Of a DNA stretch of 64,000 nucleotides, positions 18,330 to 26,636 are shown piece by piece. The stretch is from contig JANXTS010000039.1 in NCBI GenBank assembly GCA_025352265.1, positions 39,502 to 103,501 of the forward strand, written 5' to 3'. The position numbers and the translations under genes were made by a program. The stretch is from Variovorax sp. Lineage in GTDB: Bacteria > Pseudomonadota > Gammaproteobacteria > Burkholderiales > Burkholderiaceae_C. The notes beneath the pieces were generated by a model. That model was given only the letters and a program-made list of their open reading frames with translations. It had not been told where the DNA came from and searched no databases. Each line of letters begins with the position of its first letter. Position 1 is the first letter of the stretch.

Positions 18330-18971
18330 TCAGTGAAGGTGGCGCGGCCGGCGGCCACCGCCGTGTCCGCCACCACCCGAACCACCGCTGCCGCCCGTGC
18401 CACGCGGCCGTTTGCCAATTTCCAACGAATTGACCAGCGCATCGAAACGCTCACCAAAGAGCTTGTCGATCTCGGCGACCACGCCGCTCAGTTCGGCACC
18501 ATCGAAGTGGCGTTCCATGAGGTTCACCACGTCTTCGACCAGCAGGTCGCGCTGCACCTGCATGATCGCAGCCGGATTGGGACCGACGAACAGCATGATG
18601 AAGTCATCGCGCGATTCATCTTCAGGGTCGCCTTCTTCTTCTTCGTCGAACTCGGTGTCGTAGAAGGTGATTTCGATGGCTGCGCCGCGATCGGACAGTT
18701 CGTTGAGCGCCATGGCCATTTCGTCGAGCGCCTGCCGAAAATCTTCGTCGCCGGCGACGGTCCAGCACAGCTGGAGCACATGCTCCTTTTGCTCGAATCG
18801 GATGCCCGGCTCTTCTTCGTAGACGCTGGTGGCGCCGTCGGCAAGCGACTTGGCGCCTGCGTACTGCCAGAGCGGCGTCAGCGCCTCCTGGATCTGCGCA
18901 AAGGTCACATCTGCGCGCAACTGCACATCGCCATGCACATGAATTTCGAACGGAGCGTTGTAGCGAGGCAT
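18330..18971 (-). CDS. Conserved hypothetical protein with acidic segment and Gly/His/Arg-rich tail
   Basis: Cytoplasmic protein of 213 residues without signal or membrane segment. Residues about 3-105 look like a compact alpha/beta domain (FEIHVHGDVQLRADVTFAQIQ). A strongly acidic stretch follows (FDEEEEGDPEDESRDD), then a helical part. The C-terminus is glycine-rich and ends GGRRPRHLH, a disordered, possibly metal- or nucleic-acid-binding tail. I do not recognise a function. The gene stands directly next to the truncated tRNA-Leu copy left by the mini-island, so it was the original neighbour of tRNA-Leu before insertion. Confidence 0.65.
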   Translation of the reverse strand: MPRYNAPFEIHVHGDVQLRADVTFAQIQEALTPLWQYAGAKSLADGATSVYEEEPGIRFEQKEHVLQLCWTVAGDEDFRQALDEMAMALNELSDRGAAIEITFYDTEFDEEEEGDPEDESRDDFIMLFVGPNPAAIMQVQRDLLVEDVVNLMERHFDGAELSGVVAEIDKLFGERFDALVNSLEIGKRPRGTGGSGGSGGGGHGGGRRPRHLH

Positions 18972-18992
18972 GAAGTGCTCCCTTGTGTCTGG

Positions 18993-19054
18993 TTGGTGCC
19001 CGGAGCCGGAATCGAACCGGCATGCCCCTTATTCAGGAAGCGGCGGATTTTAAG
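18993..19054 (-). repeat. Truncated tRNA-Leu 3' end; att direct repeat (left copy)
   Basis: A 62-bp perfect copy of 21443-21504: the CCA end, acceptor 3' strand, T arm, variable arm and anticodon-stem 3' part of tRNA-Leu(UAA). The identity ends inside the anticodon loop, after which the sequence (ACCTAAAG) no longer matches. This is the classic product of tyrosine-integrase insertion into a tRNA gene. The following bases up to 19363 contain no gene that I can support. Confidence 0.9.
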
Positions 19055-19363
19055 ACCTAAAGCACCGGTCAATGCGCAAGTATCTCACCCTCTGCTTTGG
19101 TGGTTCTCATAGGCAAGCGCGGCATTGCAGTGAAGGAAATTCGGGGGCACCACCAGCGGATTCCGAGGGAAGGCTGAATATCGAGTGCTGTCCTTGCGCC
19201 TGCTTGACAAATCGGCCGCGCCCGGATTGTCCACGCCAGCTTGTTCGCCACCGCAGCAACAGCCACCCCGTAGGTCTGGCGCTACAACAGTGCGCCAAAC
19301 GGAGCTGCGTTGGCGTAAGTGTGGTCGTGGGCAGGCTTCCCTATGGCAACGCACTACTCAGAT

Positions 19364-20485
19364 TCAAAGCCGGCTGCAATCGTCTGGCGCTGCACGTCCC
19401 GCAAACCGGTCGCCGAACCAGTCAATCGTCGTGTCAGCCGTGCGCTTCGCGATCGTGACGTGGTCGCCTCCGGTGACTTCCAGGAATCGCACGGGCTGAC
19501 CTGCACGGCAAAGAGCCGTCACGAAAGACCGCGTCACCGCTGGAGAAACGATGAGATCGGCCGAACCTTGGGCAATCAGTACGGGCACGCCGACCTTGCG
19601 AGGCACGACCGAGTTCGCCTGCATGAGTTCTGCCCAACGAGGCGATGCGTTGAGATCGACACCGCGGAGCTGCCTGGTCAGCCGAACCAGTCCGATCTTG
19701 GTCCGCATCTTGAATCCGTCCAACGTCACGCAGTTCTTGGCGATGCGGCGGATCAGATCCTGCCCGATCGATCCGGTGATCGTGGACAGCGGGACGTTGT
19801 AGACCTCCGACCAAGACGCGCCGGCATAGGCGGTTGACAGAGCACGGACCGCGGCGTTCGCGTTGCCGGTCAGATTCGCTGCCAGGTCGACCGGAGGCGC
19901 CGCCGCAGCCGCACCCATGAACTGCAACTCGGGGGCGTAGCTCGCCGCAAGCTGCGAGGTCCAAAGCGTGGCATGCCCTCCCTGCGACTCACCCCACACC
20001 ACGAAGCGGTTGCTGGCGGATGCCTGTGGCACTTCCTTGGCTGCGCGAACGATGTCCAGCACAGAATGCGCCGCGCTCGGCCCGACAAGATAGGGATGAG
20101 GACCCGGGCCGCCTAACCCTTGATAGTCCGTAGCGGCGACGACGTAGCCATGCCGAAGCAAACTCGACAACCCAGCGATGCTGCCAAATAGCCATTTGTT
20201 GGTCGATGGTGCGCAATCATCGGCGATTCCGCTGGTGCCATGTGCCCACGCAACGATGTCGCGACCGGTCGCTGGTGGGGCTGCGGCGGGAATGATCACC
20301 ACGCCGGTCACGTCAATTGCTGCACCACCGGTATCCGTTGAGTGATAAACGACCCGGTAGGCTTGTGCGCCCTCGGGCGCACCCGCAAAAGGCACGGCAG
20401 CAACAAGACTGGGAACTGAAGCCGGCTCGGCGGCACCACTGGTAGTGATGGAGAGCGCAAGCACAACTGCTAGGAGAATTCGCAT
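19364..20485 (-). CDS. Secreted lipase/esterase (secretory lipase family, alpha/beta hydrolase)
   Basis: Protein of 373 residues with a Sec signal peptide (MRILLAVVLALSITTSGAAE, cleavage about residue 19). It belongs to the secretory-lipase (LIP) branch of alpha/beta hydrolases. The nucleophile elbow is VVWGESQGGHATLW (Ser at about residue 180), the acid probably Asp in IAQGSADLIVSP, and the His in VTGGDHVTIAKR. The oxyanion-region motif AWAHGTSG and TDYQGLGGPG are also family-typical. It is the only intact cargo gene of the tRNA-Leu island. Extracellular or periplasmic lipid/ester hydrolysis is the likely role; substrates are unknown. No clear ribosome site precedes the ATG. Confidence 0.85.
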   Translation of the reverse strand: MRILLAVVLALSITTSGAAEPASVPSLVAAVPFAGAPEGAQAYRVVYHSTDTGGAAIDVTGVVIIPAAAPPATGRDIVAWAHGTSGIADDCAPSTNKWLFGSIAGLSSLLRHGYVVAATDYQGLGGPGPHPYLVGPSAAHSVLDIVRAAKEVPQASASNRFVVWGESQGGHATLWTSQLAASYAPELQFMGAAAAAPPVDLAANLTGNANAAVRALSTAYAGASWSEVYNVPLSTITGSIGQDLIRRIAKNCVTLDGFKMRTKIGLVRLTRQLRGVDLNASPRWAELMQANSVVPRKVGVPVLIAQGSADLIVSPAVTRSFVTALCRAGQPVRFLEVTGGDHVTIAKRTADTTIDWFGDRFAGRAAPDDCSRL

Positions 20486-20563
20486 GGCGGCACGCTACCA
20501 CGCGGAGTCCTAGGAAGAAAGTCGCATCCCCGCTGGGTCAATATTTAACCGGCGCAGACAAAC

Positions 20564-21420
20564 ATGATGGTCTACGAGGTCACCCAGCGCCACGTTGCGG
20601 CGCTGAAGAAGTCCCAGCTTGCCGCTCGGTCCAAAGCGGCTATGTGGAACCGCGACATATCGGTGTTGCGATCGCTGCTTGGGCTATGCCCCGTCTCTCT
20701 CTCGTCATGCCCGACCCGCCGATCATGTGGAAAGTCGGGCGCAAAAAGCTGCCAACCTGAAGGCCATGGAGCCCAAGGGCAAGCTCAGATGGCTCAACGA
20801 GGGTGATGAACGCAAGCTGTTGGATCGGCTGTGGGCATTGCACCTGAGCCGCTCCGGTGAACGGGCACCACTGGACCGCCATGCATGCTGAAGCGTCGAC
20901 ACAAGCTACTGAGCCCCACGCGCGTTTACGTCTACCCAGCTATCAGCGGCAAGCAATGGCACCACGAAGACCTCCCGAGGGGCCATGCAACCGTGGGCAT
21001 CCAAAACGCCATTGAAGCCCTTGGGATCAACGATGACCCAGCTTGTCACGGGTGACCCCGCACACCTTCCGGGACACCTTTGCCAGCCGGATGGTCCAGA
21101 ACGGTCTGAGCCTGTTCAAAGTACAGAACCTTTTGGGTCACAGCACCCCAGCGATGACGCAGAAGTACGCACATCTGAGCAACGAGGCGCTGGGGAATGA
21201 ATCCGCCGCTGTGCTTAACAAGGTGTACGTGTACGACGCGAAGGAGAAGCCGAGGTTAGCTGGGTCCCCACGGGCCAAGCCCACACGGTCCAGACCGTCG
21301 CTGGTCGGGTCCTCCATTGCCGAGTCCCCACAGCCGCTGTATATCGTTCCAAGTCCCCACCAAAGTCCCCACGAGGGTCCAGTCCCCACACAGCAACACG
21401 CTTTCAAGGTGGTGCGGTAG
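20564..21420 (+). pseudogene. Decayed tyrosine recombinase (phage-type integrase)
   Basis: Pieces of one XerC-like integrase lie in three frames. An N-terminal core-binding part reads VYEVTQRHVAALKKSQLAAR from 20567, a middle part reads RWLNEGDERKLLDRLWALH near 20790-20840, and the catalytic C-terminus reads TPHTFRDTFASRMVQNG then LLGHSTPAMTQKYAHLS (21055-21180). The HxxR, GH and Tyr catalytic residues survive, but the segment with the first catalytic Arg is missing, and frameshifts separate the pieces. It lies against the 3' end of tRNA-Leu, the usual position for the integrase that used that site. Confidence 0.88.
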
Positions 21421-21442
21421 ATTTTTGATTGGATTGAAGATT

Positions 21443-21504
21443 TTGGTGCCCGGAGCCGGAATCGAACCGGCATGCCCCTTATTCAGGAAGCGGCGGATTT
21501 TAAG
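21443..21504 (-). repeat. att direct repeat (right copy, inside intact tRNA-Leu)
   Basis: A 62-bp sequence identical to 18993-19054 and covering the 3' part of tRNA-Leu(UAA) plus one flanking base. It is the island-supplied 3' half that restored the tRNA after integration. Confidence 0.9.
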
Positions 21505-21536
21505 TCCGATGTGTCTACCAGTTTCACCATCCGGGC
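21444..21536 (-). tRNA. tRNA-Leu(UAA)
   Basis: Complete tRNA on the minus strand, 93 nt including an encoded CCA. The acceptor strands GCCCGGA and CCGGGC pair, the D arm reads TGAAACTGGTAGACAC, the anticodon loop is CTTAAAA (UAA) and a long class II variable arm is present, as for leucine tRNA. The T arm GGTTCGATTCC is intact. Its 3' 61 nt are duplicated at 18993, marking the integration site. Confidence 0.95.
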
Positions 21537-21625
21537 GACGAGCGATTGTCGACGATACCCGAAACAAAAACGGCCCCGCCTTCAATGGCCGACAACATGC
21601 CCCTGCAGCGCACGCCAGCGCGCCT

Positions 21626-22210
21626 TCACACTTCGGTTCCGAGACCGATCGGTGCCGGCACCATGTTGACGATGCGGGTGAAGAGCGCCTGGTACGGAGC
21701 ATCGGGCGTGCAACCGGTAAGAGGATCGCGATTGGCCCTGAAAGCCTCGTCGAGCTCGCGCCAGTCTTCAGGTGTGAGCACCCTTTCGGCGAGCGGCAGG
21801 ATCTCGCGCTCCTCGAGTGCCATGTGCTCCAGATAGAAATCGGCAAAGCGTCCGACAGCGGATTCGAACTCCATCCGACGCGACTCACCCATCATTTCAA
21901 AACCGAGCAACGCGTGCTCCACGTTGCGGATCTTTCTTTCGCCGCGTGCGTGATCGTCGTCGAGCCGGTCCAGCAGTTCACGCGACATCGGTGTTCTGGC
22001 GCGCAACATCGGAAACAGCAGCTCCGTCTCCTTGCGATGATGACGCTGCTCCGGAAACTCGTCGACGTAGAACAGCATGGCGCGCAGCATCGCGAAGTCG
22101 GGCAGCGTGCCTTTGCGGCGGTGCTGCGCCAGCAGCAACACGGTGGACCGCAGCATGGCAGCCAGCGCTGCATGTTCCTGGCGAATGATTCGGACGGCTA
22201 GATGTGGCAT
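21626..22210 (-). CDS. Hemerythrin-like (HHE) cation-binding protein
   Basis: Helical protein of 194 residues with the HHE spacing of non-haem di-iron proteins: His in IIRQEHAALAAML (about residue 13), FPEQRHHRKETELLFPML, LDDDHARGERKIRNVEHAL, and YLEHMALEEREILPLAE. Such proteins bind O2 or NO or protect iron-sulfur enzymes. The ATG MPHLAVRII was chosen with AAAGAAG upstream. An FNR-like box (22263-22276) lies 53 bp upstream, at a spacing suitable for FNR activation. It is the first gene downstream of the tRNA-Leu insertion site. Confidence 0.8.
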   Translation of the reverse strand: MPHLAVRIIRQEHAALAAMLRSTVLLLAQHRRKGTLPDFAMLRAMLFYVDEFPEQRHHRKETELLFPMLRARTPMSRELLDRLDDDHARGERKIRNVEHALLGFEMMGESRRMEFESAVGRFADFYLEHMALEEREILPLAERVLTPEDWRELDEAFRANRDPLTGCTPDAPYQALFTRIVNMVPAPIGLGTEV

Positions 22211-22262
22211 GCGCTTCTTTCGTTGCAAGACGAGAGGATCGCTCCTTTAGCAAACGACGCGT

Positions 22263-22276
22263 TTGTCGCAGATCAA
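22263..22276. promoter_or_regulatory. FNR-like box upstream of the hemerythrin-like gene
   Basis: TTGTCGCAGATCAA matches the TTGAT-N4-ATCAA consensus in 9 of 10 informative positions. Its centre is about 60 bp before the hemerythrin-like start, leaving room for a short leader if the box sits at -41.5. Confidence 0.5.
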
Positions 22277-22412
22277 ATGTTCTGCGTGTCGGTGACCGAG
22301 AAATGCGGCAAGGCGCAGTCGTCTCAAAACGGCTTTGGATAAAACCTTTGTCAAAAAATATTGGCGTTCAAATGGCAAAAGGGAATAGTGCGGCAGATCG
22401 ACTCGTGCAACG

Positions 22413-23768
22413 TCAGCGACCCATCACGCATTTGTCGTACAGATGCGGCGCCAGGCGCTTCGGGTCATATCGCAGCTTCAGCGCGTCGTACCGCGGCATG
22501 TCGTAGGCGTGCCCGAATTCGTCGCGGCTGAAATAGCAGTCTGAGTAGAGAGACTTGATGCCACAGAGCCGGAGCACTTCCTGCTCGATCAACCGGTTGA
22601 AATGCCCAGGCTCCTTTGCCTGGCGTGTTTTCACCACATCCCAGAAACCGAAGTTGATATAGAGCTGGCCGGCCCGTAGCGGATACAGCGTGAAGTTAGC
22701 GCTGGAGTCGGGCGCATGAACAGGACAAATCCATACCGGGTGAATGCCGATCTCGCGCTGCAAGAAGTCCAGAAACCCGACCGCAGATGCAACCGGAATA
22801 TCGACATCCTGAATCACCGATTCGGCAAACATGCCACTCAAACGCGCGATGCGCTGGGTCAATCGCAGCCGTGCACTTATCCTCATCAGGCGCGAGTAGG
22901 TCTTTGAATTCAGATGCGACCGGCCGAACAGACGGCGTACAACCGGGTTCTGCGCGCCGAAGTTCTTGGAGCACCAGAACCAGTCGGTGTCCCAGCGCCA
23001 GAGATAGTCCTGAACACTCAGATGATCGACCGGCCTTTCGAGCAGGGATCGGTAATAGATCTGCTCGAAGTCGTATCGACTCAATGGTCCTCCGACCTCT
23101 TCGAATCGCGCGACGTTCAGCACGAATGTTCCGGGACTGAACACCACGCCAGCGACGAAATCCGGATCTCCCTCGCATGCATCGGCGAGTGCGGAAAAAA
23201 AGCCTGCAGCGGTGTCGAACGGAATGTGCTCTACCCTCACGCACGGTTTGACAGGCAAGATCCGAAGCACCAGCCGCAGTGCGTAGCCTAGCGATCCATA
23301 GGAGTTCGGAAAGCCGAAAAAGAGATCCCGATAGGCATTGGTGGGCGTACACGTGACGATCTCGCCTCCGGGCAACAACACGTCGAACTCGAGCAGCGTG
23401 TGATGAACCAGCCCTTGCCTGAACGATGTCGCCTCGATGCCCACGCCCGCCACCGCGCCGCCAGCGGTGATCGTCTTGAGCTGCGGCACCACGGCAGGCA
23501 TGGCGCCATAGGGCAACGTGCCTGCCACGATGTCTTCGTAGGTCGCCAAGCCTTCGACCTGCACCGTACCCGCCACCCGATCCACACCCAGGACATGATT
23601 GAAGCCACTGAGGTCTAAGCGATGTTTGGCGCCTTCCCGGCGAGCCCGAAAAAGGTTTGAGGTCTTCTTGTTCAAACCGATGCGGGCGCCTTCCGGCACC
23701 GGGTCGCTCAGCAAAGTCCCGAGCAGCCGTCGTTGGCGTTCGCCGTAGCTCGCTGCTTCAGCGCTCAT
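22413..23768 (-). CDS. FAD-binding oxidoreductase (PCMH type), partner of a CFA-type methyltransferase
   Basis: Protein of 451 residues of the FAD-linked oxidase family that includes DHCR24-like reductases. The FAD-binding segment reads LATYEDIVAGTLPYG, then VPQLKTITAGGAVAGVGIEATSFRQ and FDVLLPGGEIVTCT. The gene overlaps the upstream cyclopropane-synthase-like methyltransferase by 11 bp. Comparable pairs make methyl-branched fatty acids (TmsB/TmsA for 10-methylstearate in actinobacteria) or furan fatty acids (UfaM/UfaO in alphaproteobacteria). Reduction or oxidation of a methylated phospholipid acyl chain is therefore the inferred role. I cannot tell which product from sequence alone. Confidence 0.75.
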   Translation of the reverse strand: MSAEAASYGERQRRLLGTLLSDPVPEGARIGLNKKTSNLFRARREGAKHRLDLSGFNHVLGVDRVAGTVQVEGLATYEDIVAGTLPYGAMPAVVPQLKTITAGGAVAGVGIEATSFRQGLVHHTLLEFDVLLPGGEIVTCTPTNAYRDLFFGFPNSYGSLGYALRLVLRILPVKPCVRVEHIPFDTAAGFFSALADACEGDPDFVAGVVFSPGTFVLNVARFEEVGGPLSRYDFEQIYYRSLLERPVDHLSVQDYLWRWDTDWFWCSKNFGAQNPVVRRLFGRSHLNSKTYSRLMRISARLRLTQRIARLSGMFAESVIQDVDIPVASAVGFLDFLQREIGIHPVWICPVHAPDSSANFTLYPLRAGQLYINFGFWDVVKTRQAKEPGHFNRLIEQEVLRLCGIKSLYSDCYFSRDEFGHAYDMPRYDALKLRYDPKRLAPHLYDKCVMGR

Positions 23769-24978
23769 ACATATGCTCCCGGCCCATCGGGTAACTGTCG
23801 GCTGTCACATTGCCCTTGCTGAAGACAATTTGGAAAAGGTGGGTGTACCCGGCGGGCGAGCGAAACATCTCCGCGCAACCAGCGAGGTAAGTGCGCCAGA
23901 CACGTCTAAATCGTTCATCGAACCGCTCCGGATCGAGGTCATGCACAGCGGGCCATCGCTGCTCGAAACGATCGGCCCAGGCATCGAGCGTGGGCGCGTA
24001 GTGACGCCGCAGATTCTCTATGTCGAGTACCTCGAGGCCGCTGCGCTCCATCTCGACGATCACGTCCTCAAGACTCGGAATCCATCCACCCGGGAACACA
24101 TGCTTGCGAATGAACAGCTCGGTTTCGTAGTGCCCCACATGCCCGATGAAATGAAGGATGCCGAGCCCGCCAGGCTTCAGAAAGCCGGCATGCGCGCGAA
24201 TGACCTCGGGCAACTGGTGGCGTCCGGCGTGCTCCAGCGTGCCGATGGAAACAACCTTGTCGTACTGCTTGTCGACCTCCCGAAAGTCCGCCTCGCGAAC
24301 TCTCAGCGCATTGGTCAGGCCGCGCCGGGCAATCTCTTCGCGCAGCCACACCACCTGCTCGGTGGTCGTGTTCACACCAACGCCCGAAGCGCCGATCGTT
24401 TCGTGCGCCCGGAACATGAAGCCGCCGAACCCGCAGCCGATATCGACGAAGCTGTCGTCGCGCTGCAGACGGATTTTTCGGCAGACATGATCGATCTTGT
24501 TGCGTTGTGCGTGCTCCAGCGTTTCCGTGCCTGCGGGCCAGTAACCGCACGTATACATAAGCAACGGCTCGTCCAGCCAGAGCCGGTAAAAGTCGATCCC
24601 GAGTCCGTAGTGCGCGCGTGCGTTGCGCTTGGCTTTGGCCGGGTCGCGATTCGAATGACGCAATTCGAGCAGTTCGTTTTCCATGCCGTTGATCGCACCC
24701 GACTTGAGGTCGAAGCCGGATGCCATTCCGGCCGCCAGCGCCGCACCGAAGTCACCCTCCACGTCGACCGTCTGATCGAAGTACGCTTCCATCAGCCCCA
24801 TGTGGCCGCGCGTGGCTGTCGAGAAGAGTGCGGCGTCGGTATGGAATACGACGGTGAACGCAGGATCGGCGCTACCGACATTGAAGACGGCGCCGTCTGG
24901 CAGGCGCACGGCGAACGACGTCGCCGCACGCCGTCCGAGGCCGTCGAGCATGTCGCGCAGAGTGGAAGGCAGCTTCAT
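23758..24978 (-). CDS. Cyclopropane-fatty-acid-synthase-family methyltransferase
   Basis: Protein of 406 residues of the CFA synthase family. The SAM-binding motif I is DSFVDIGCGFGGFMF (about residue 190). The family motif HYGLGIDFYRLWLDEPLLMYTCGYWP precedes it, and SIGTLEHAGRHQLPEV and GHYETELFIRKHVFPGGWIPSL follow. It transfers a methyl group to the double bond of unsaturated phospholipid acyl chains. The ATG of MKLPSTLRDML was chosen; an in-frame TTG 45 bp upstream is possible. An FNR-like box lies 68-81 bp upstream. It is transcribed with the FAD oxidoreductase. Confidence 0.88.
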   Translation of the reverse strand: MKLPSTLRDMLDGLGRRAATSFAVRLPDGAVFNVGSADPAFTVVFHTDAALFSTATRGHMGLMEAYFDQTVDVEGDFGAALAAGMASGFDLKSGAINGMENELLELRHSNRDPAKAKRNARAHYGLGIDFYRLWLDEPLLMYTCGYWPAGTETLEHAQRNKIDHVCRKIRLQRDDSFVDIGCGFGGFMFRAHETIGASGVGVNTTTEQVVWLREEIARRGLTNALRVREADFREVDKQYDKVVSIGTLEHAGRHQLPEVIRAHAGFLKPGGLGILHFIGHVGHYETELFIRKHVFPGGWIPSLEDVIVEMERSGLEVLDIENLRRHYAPTLDAWADRFEQRWPAVHDLDPERFDERFRRVWRTYLAGCAEMFRSPAGYTHLFQIVFSKGNVTADSYPMGREHMYER

Positions 24979-25045
24979 TGGGAGTTCCGGCAGCGCCGAA
25001 CGCCCGGCGAGAAGCACATTCAAACGTCAGAGGTCGATTTGGCGA

Positions 25046-25059
25046 TTGCGCAAGATCAA
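25046..25059. promoter_or_regulatory. FNR-like box upstream of the CFA-type methyltransferase
   Basis: TTGCGCAAGATCAA has a perfect right half (ATCAA) and a degenerate left half. Its centre is 74 bp before the methyltransferase start, compatible with activation from -41.5. It is weaker than the other boxes of this cluster. Confidence 0.4.
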
Positions 25060-25086
25060 GCGAACGGTGTCCCGTCTTGTCGGAGA

Positions 25087-25882
25087 TCAGATTCTTTGCT
25101 TGTTGGTAGTCGACCCATGTTGACCTTGCCAGCGCGCACAGAGGGCTGCGATGTCGAGGTCGAGGTCGGTGTCGGTACAAACACTGAACGTCAGGGCGCG
25201 TTCTTCGGCACTAGCGGCTCTTGCATCGGACGCATCGTTGTCCAGCGCGGTCCGGCGTGCGACGCGCTGCCGCAACGTGGTCGAGCGACAAGGCCAGTGA
25301 ACGAAACGCACGCCTTTCTTCGCCCCCGAGAAAGGCCGCATCGATGACCACCGGGTACACCGCTTGCAGCACCGCCGTGGCACTCGACTTAAGGTGGTCG
25401 AAGGTCCGCCGTGTCGCGCTCGCGGCGTAGAGGTCGATGCCGTGGCCGGACGAACGCGCGAACGCATCCAGGCCGAACAAACGTTTGCGTTCAACATCGG
25501 ACCGGATGCGCACGGCACCCGCTCCCTGCAACAGCTTCAGGGCGACGCTCGACTTGCCTGAGCCTGAAAAGCCATACGTGATCAGCAGGCGCGGGCCACC
25601 AGGAGCGCCTTGCGTCAAACGCGCCGCAGTGGCGATGTAGTCGGGTACGTCGTCCGAGCGACCATGCGACTCGCCGTGCGGTGCGGCTTGCGAAGTCGAG
25701 TCTGCAGCGAGAGAAGACGCAAGTGCCCTCACCAGCGATCGATACACCTCGTAGAAACGAAACACGGCCATGCCCGCGTAGTCGCCGCTGTGCTGTAGCC
25801 ATGCATCGAGGAAGCGAAAGGCAAGCCCCGGTCGATCGTGTGCGGCCAGGTCCATCGTCAAGAAGGCCACGTCGCTCATCAC
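25087..25882 (-). pseudogene. Decayed AAA/zeta-type kinase with remnant aminoglycoside-phosphotransferase-like N-terminus
   Basis: The N-terminal part (SDVAFLTMDLAAHDRPGLAFRF) resembles the end of the APH-like domain found in fused phosphotransferase/ATP-binding proteins. It is followed by a P-loop kinase domain with Walker A YGFSGSGKSSVAL and AVRIRSDVERKRLFGL. The first half of the APH domain is absent, and near 25250 the reading shifts frame: the expected C-terminus (SVCTDTDLDLDIAALCARWQ) continues in another frame to 25087. Truncation at one end plus a frameshift at the other indicate a pseudogene. It lies in a run of decayed genes with 26064-26532. Confidence 0.7.
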
Positions 25883-26063
25883 GTCGATCCAGCGCAGGCC
25901 CAGTCTCGCAAGGCTTGCACGGATACACCGGCCGACGGGGGTCCGTCATGCCTGAACAAGAAGGTTCGGGGCGCGAGCCGACCGCATTCATCAAGTCTTC
26001 ACCGGCGCGGCCATTCCCGCATGCTTTGTGAAGTAGCGCCTCGCCAGGGCGACGAGCTCGTGG

Positions 26064-26532
26064 GTGCTCAAGTGCCCCGTCGTCTCCCAACCCGCGATGC
26101 GAAGCGCCACCTCCGGGCGGTGCTTCACATCGGGGCTGGCCCGTTCTTTCGGCCTGGACGAAGCGGCGGGCGCGGTGGTGATTCAGGTCGACGCAACCGG
26201 TCCGGCCGCCACCGCCGGCCTGCTGCGTGGCGATATCGTGCGCAGCGTGGACGACGCGCGCATGCCGCACTACACCGACATGCGCCGCAATCTCGCGCAG
26301 CGGCTTATTGGTACGCGAAGCTGCCGGCGCTGCGCGCAGTGAGGGGGTTCGGACCGGCGATGTCATCGTCGCGATCAACGAGACCGCGATCGATCGGGTC
26401 GATACCTACGTCCACATTCTCTCGCGCTTGTCGGCCGGGCGAACCGCCGCCTTGCTGGTGCGGCGCGACAAGGGCCTTGCCTACATACCGGTCCGGCTGC
26501 CAGAGCGTGCGACCAGGAACGACCTCCGATGA
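26064..26532 (+). pseudogene. Remnant of a DegP/HtrA-type protein (two PDZ domains only)
   Basis: Two PDZ-like stretches remain. The first, in one frame, is GAVVIQVDATGPAATAGLLRG and IVRSVDDARMPHYTDMRRNL (26170-26310). The second, after a frameshift near 26320, is RTGDVIVAINETAIDRVDTY to AALLVRRDKGLAYIPVRLPE (26345-26510). The Ser-protease domain expected before them is absent. This looks like the 3' end of a do-like protease gene left by deletion. The stretch 25883-26063 holds no gene that I can support; one minus-strand frame reads THELVALARRYFTKHAG, perhaps another fragment. Confidence 0.6.
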
Positions 26533-26636
26533 AAGATATCGAAACGGACCTGTGCGCGTGCATTACGACTATGCCGATTTAGAGATTCACCTCAAGGTCG
26601 GTGGGTGCGATCTTCCCGGACTTGACCTGCATCGAC

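Larger units (their letters stand above)
19055..21442. mobile_element. tRNA-Leu mini-island with secreted lipase and decayed integrase
   Basis: The DNA between the two 62-bp repeats (repeat offset 2450 bp) holds a secreted lipase gene on the minus strand and a broken tyrosine recombinase on the plus strand next to the intact tRNA. Integrase beside the tRNA and duplicated tRNA 3' ends at both borders are hallmarks of integrative islands. The integrase is dead, so the element is fixed unless another enzyme acts on it. The stretch 19055-19363 has no recognisable gene. Confidence 0.85.
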
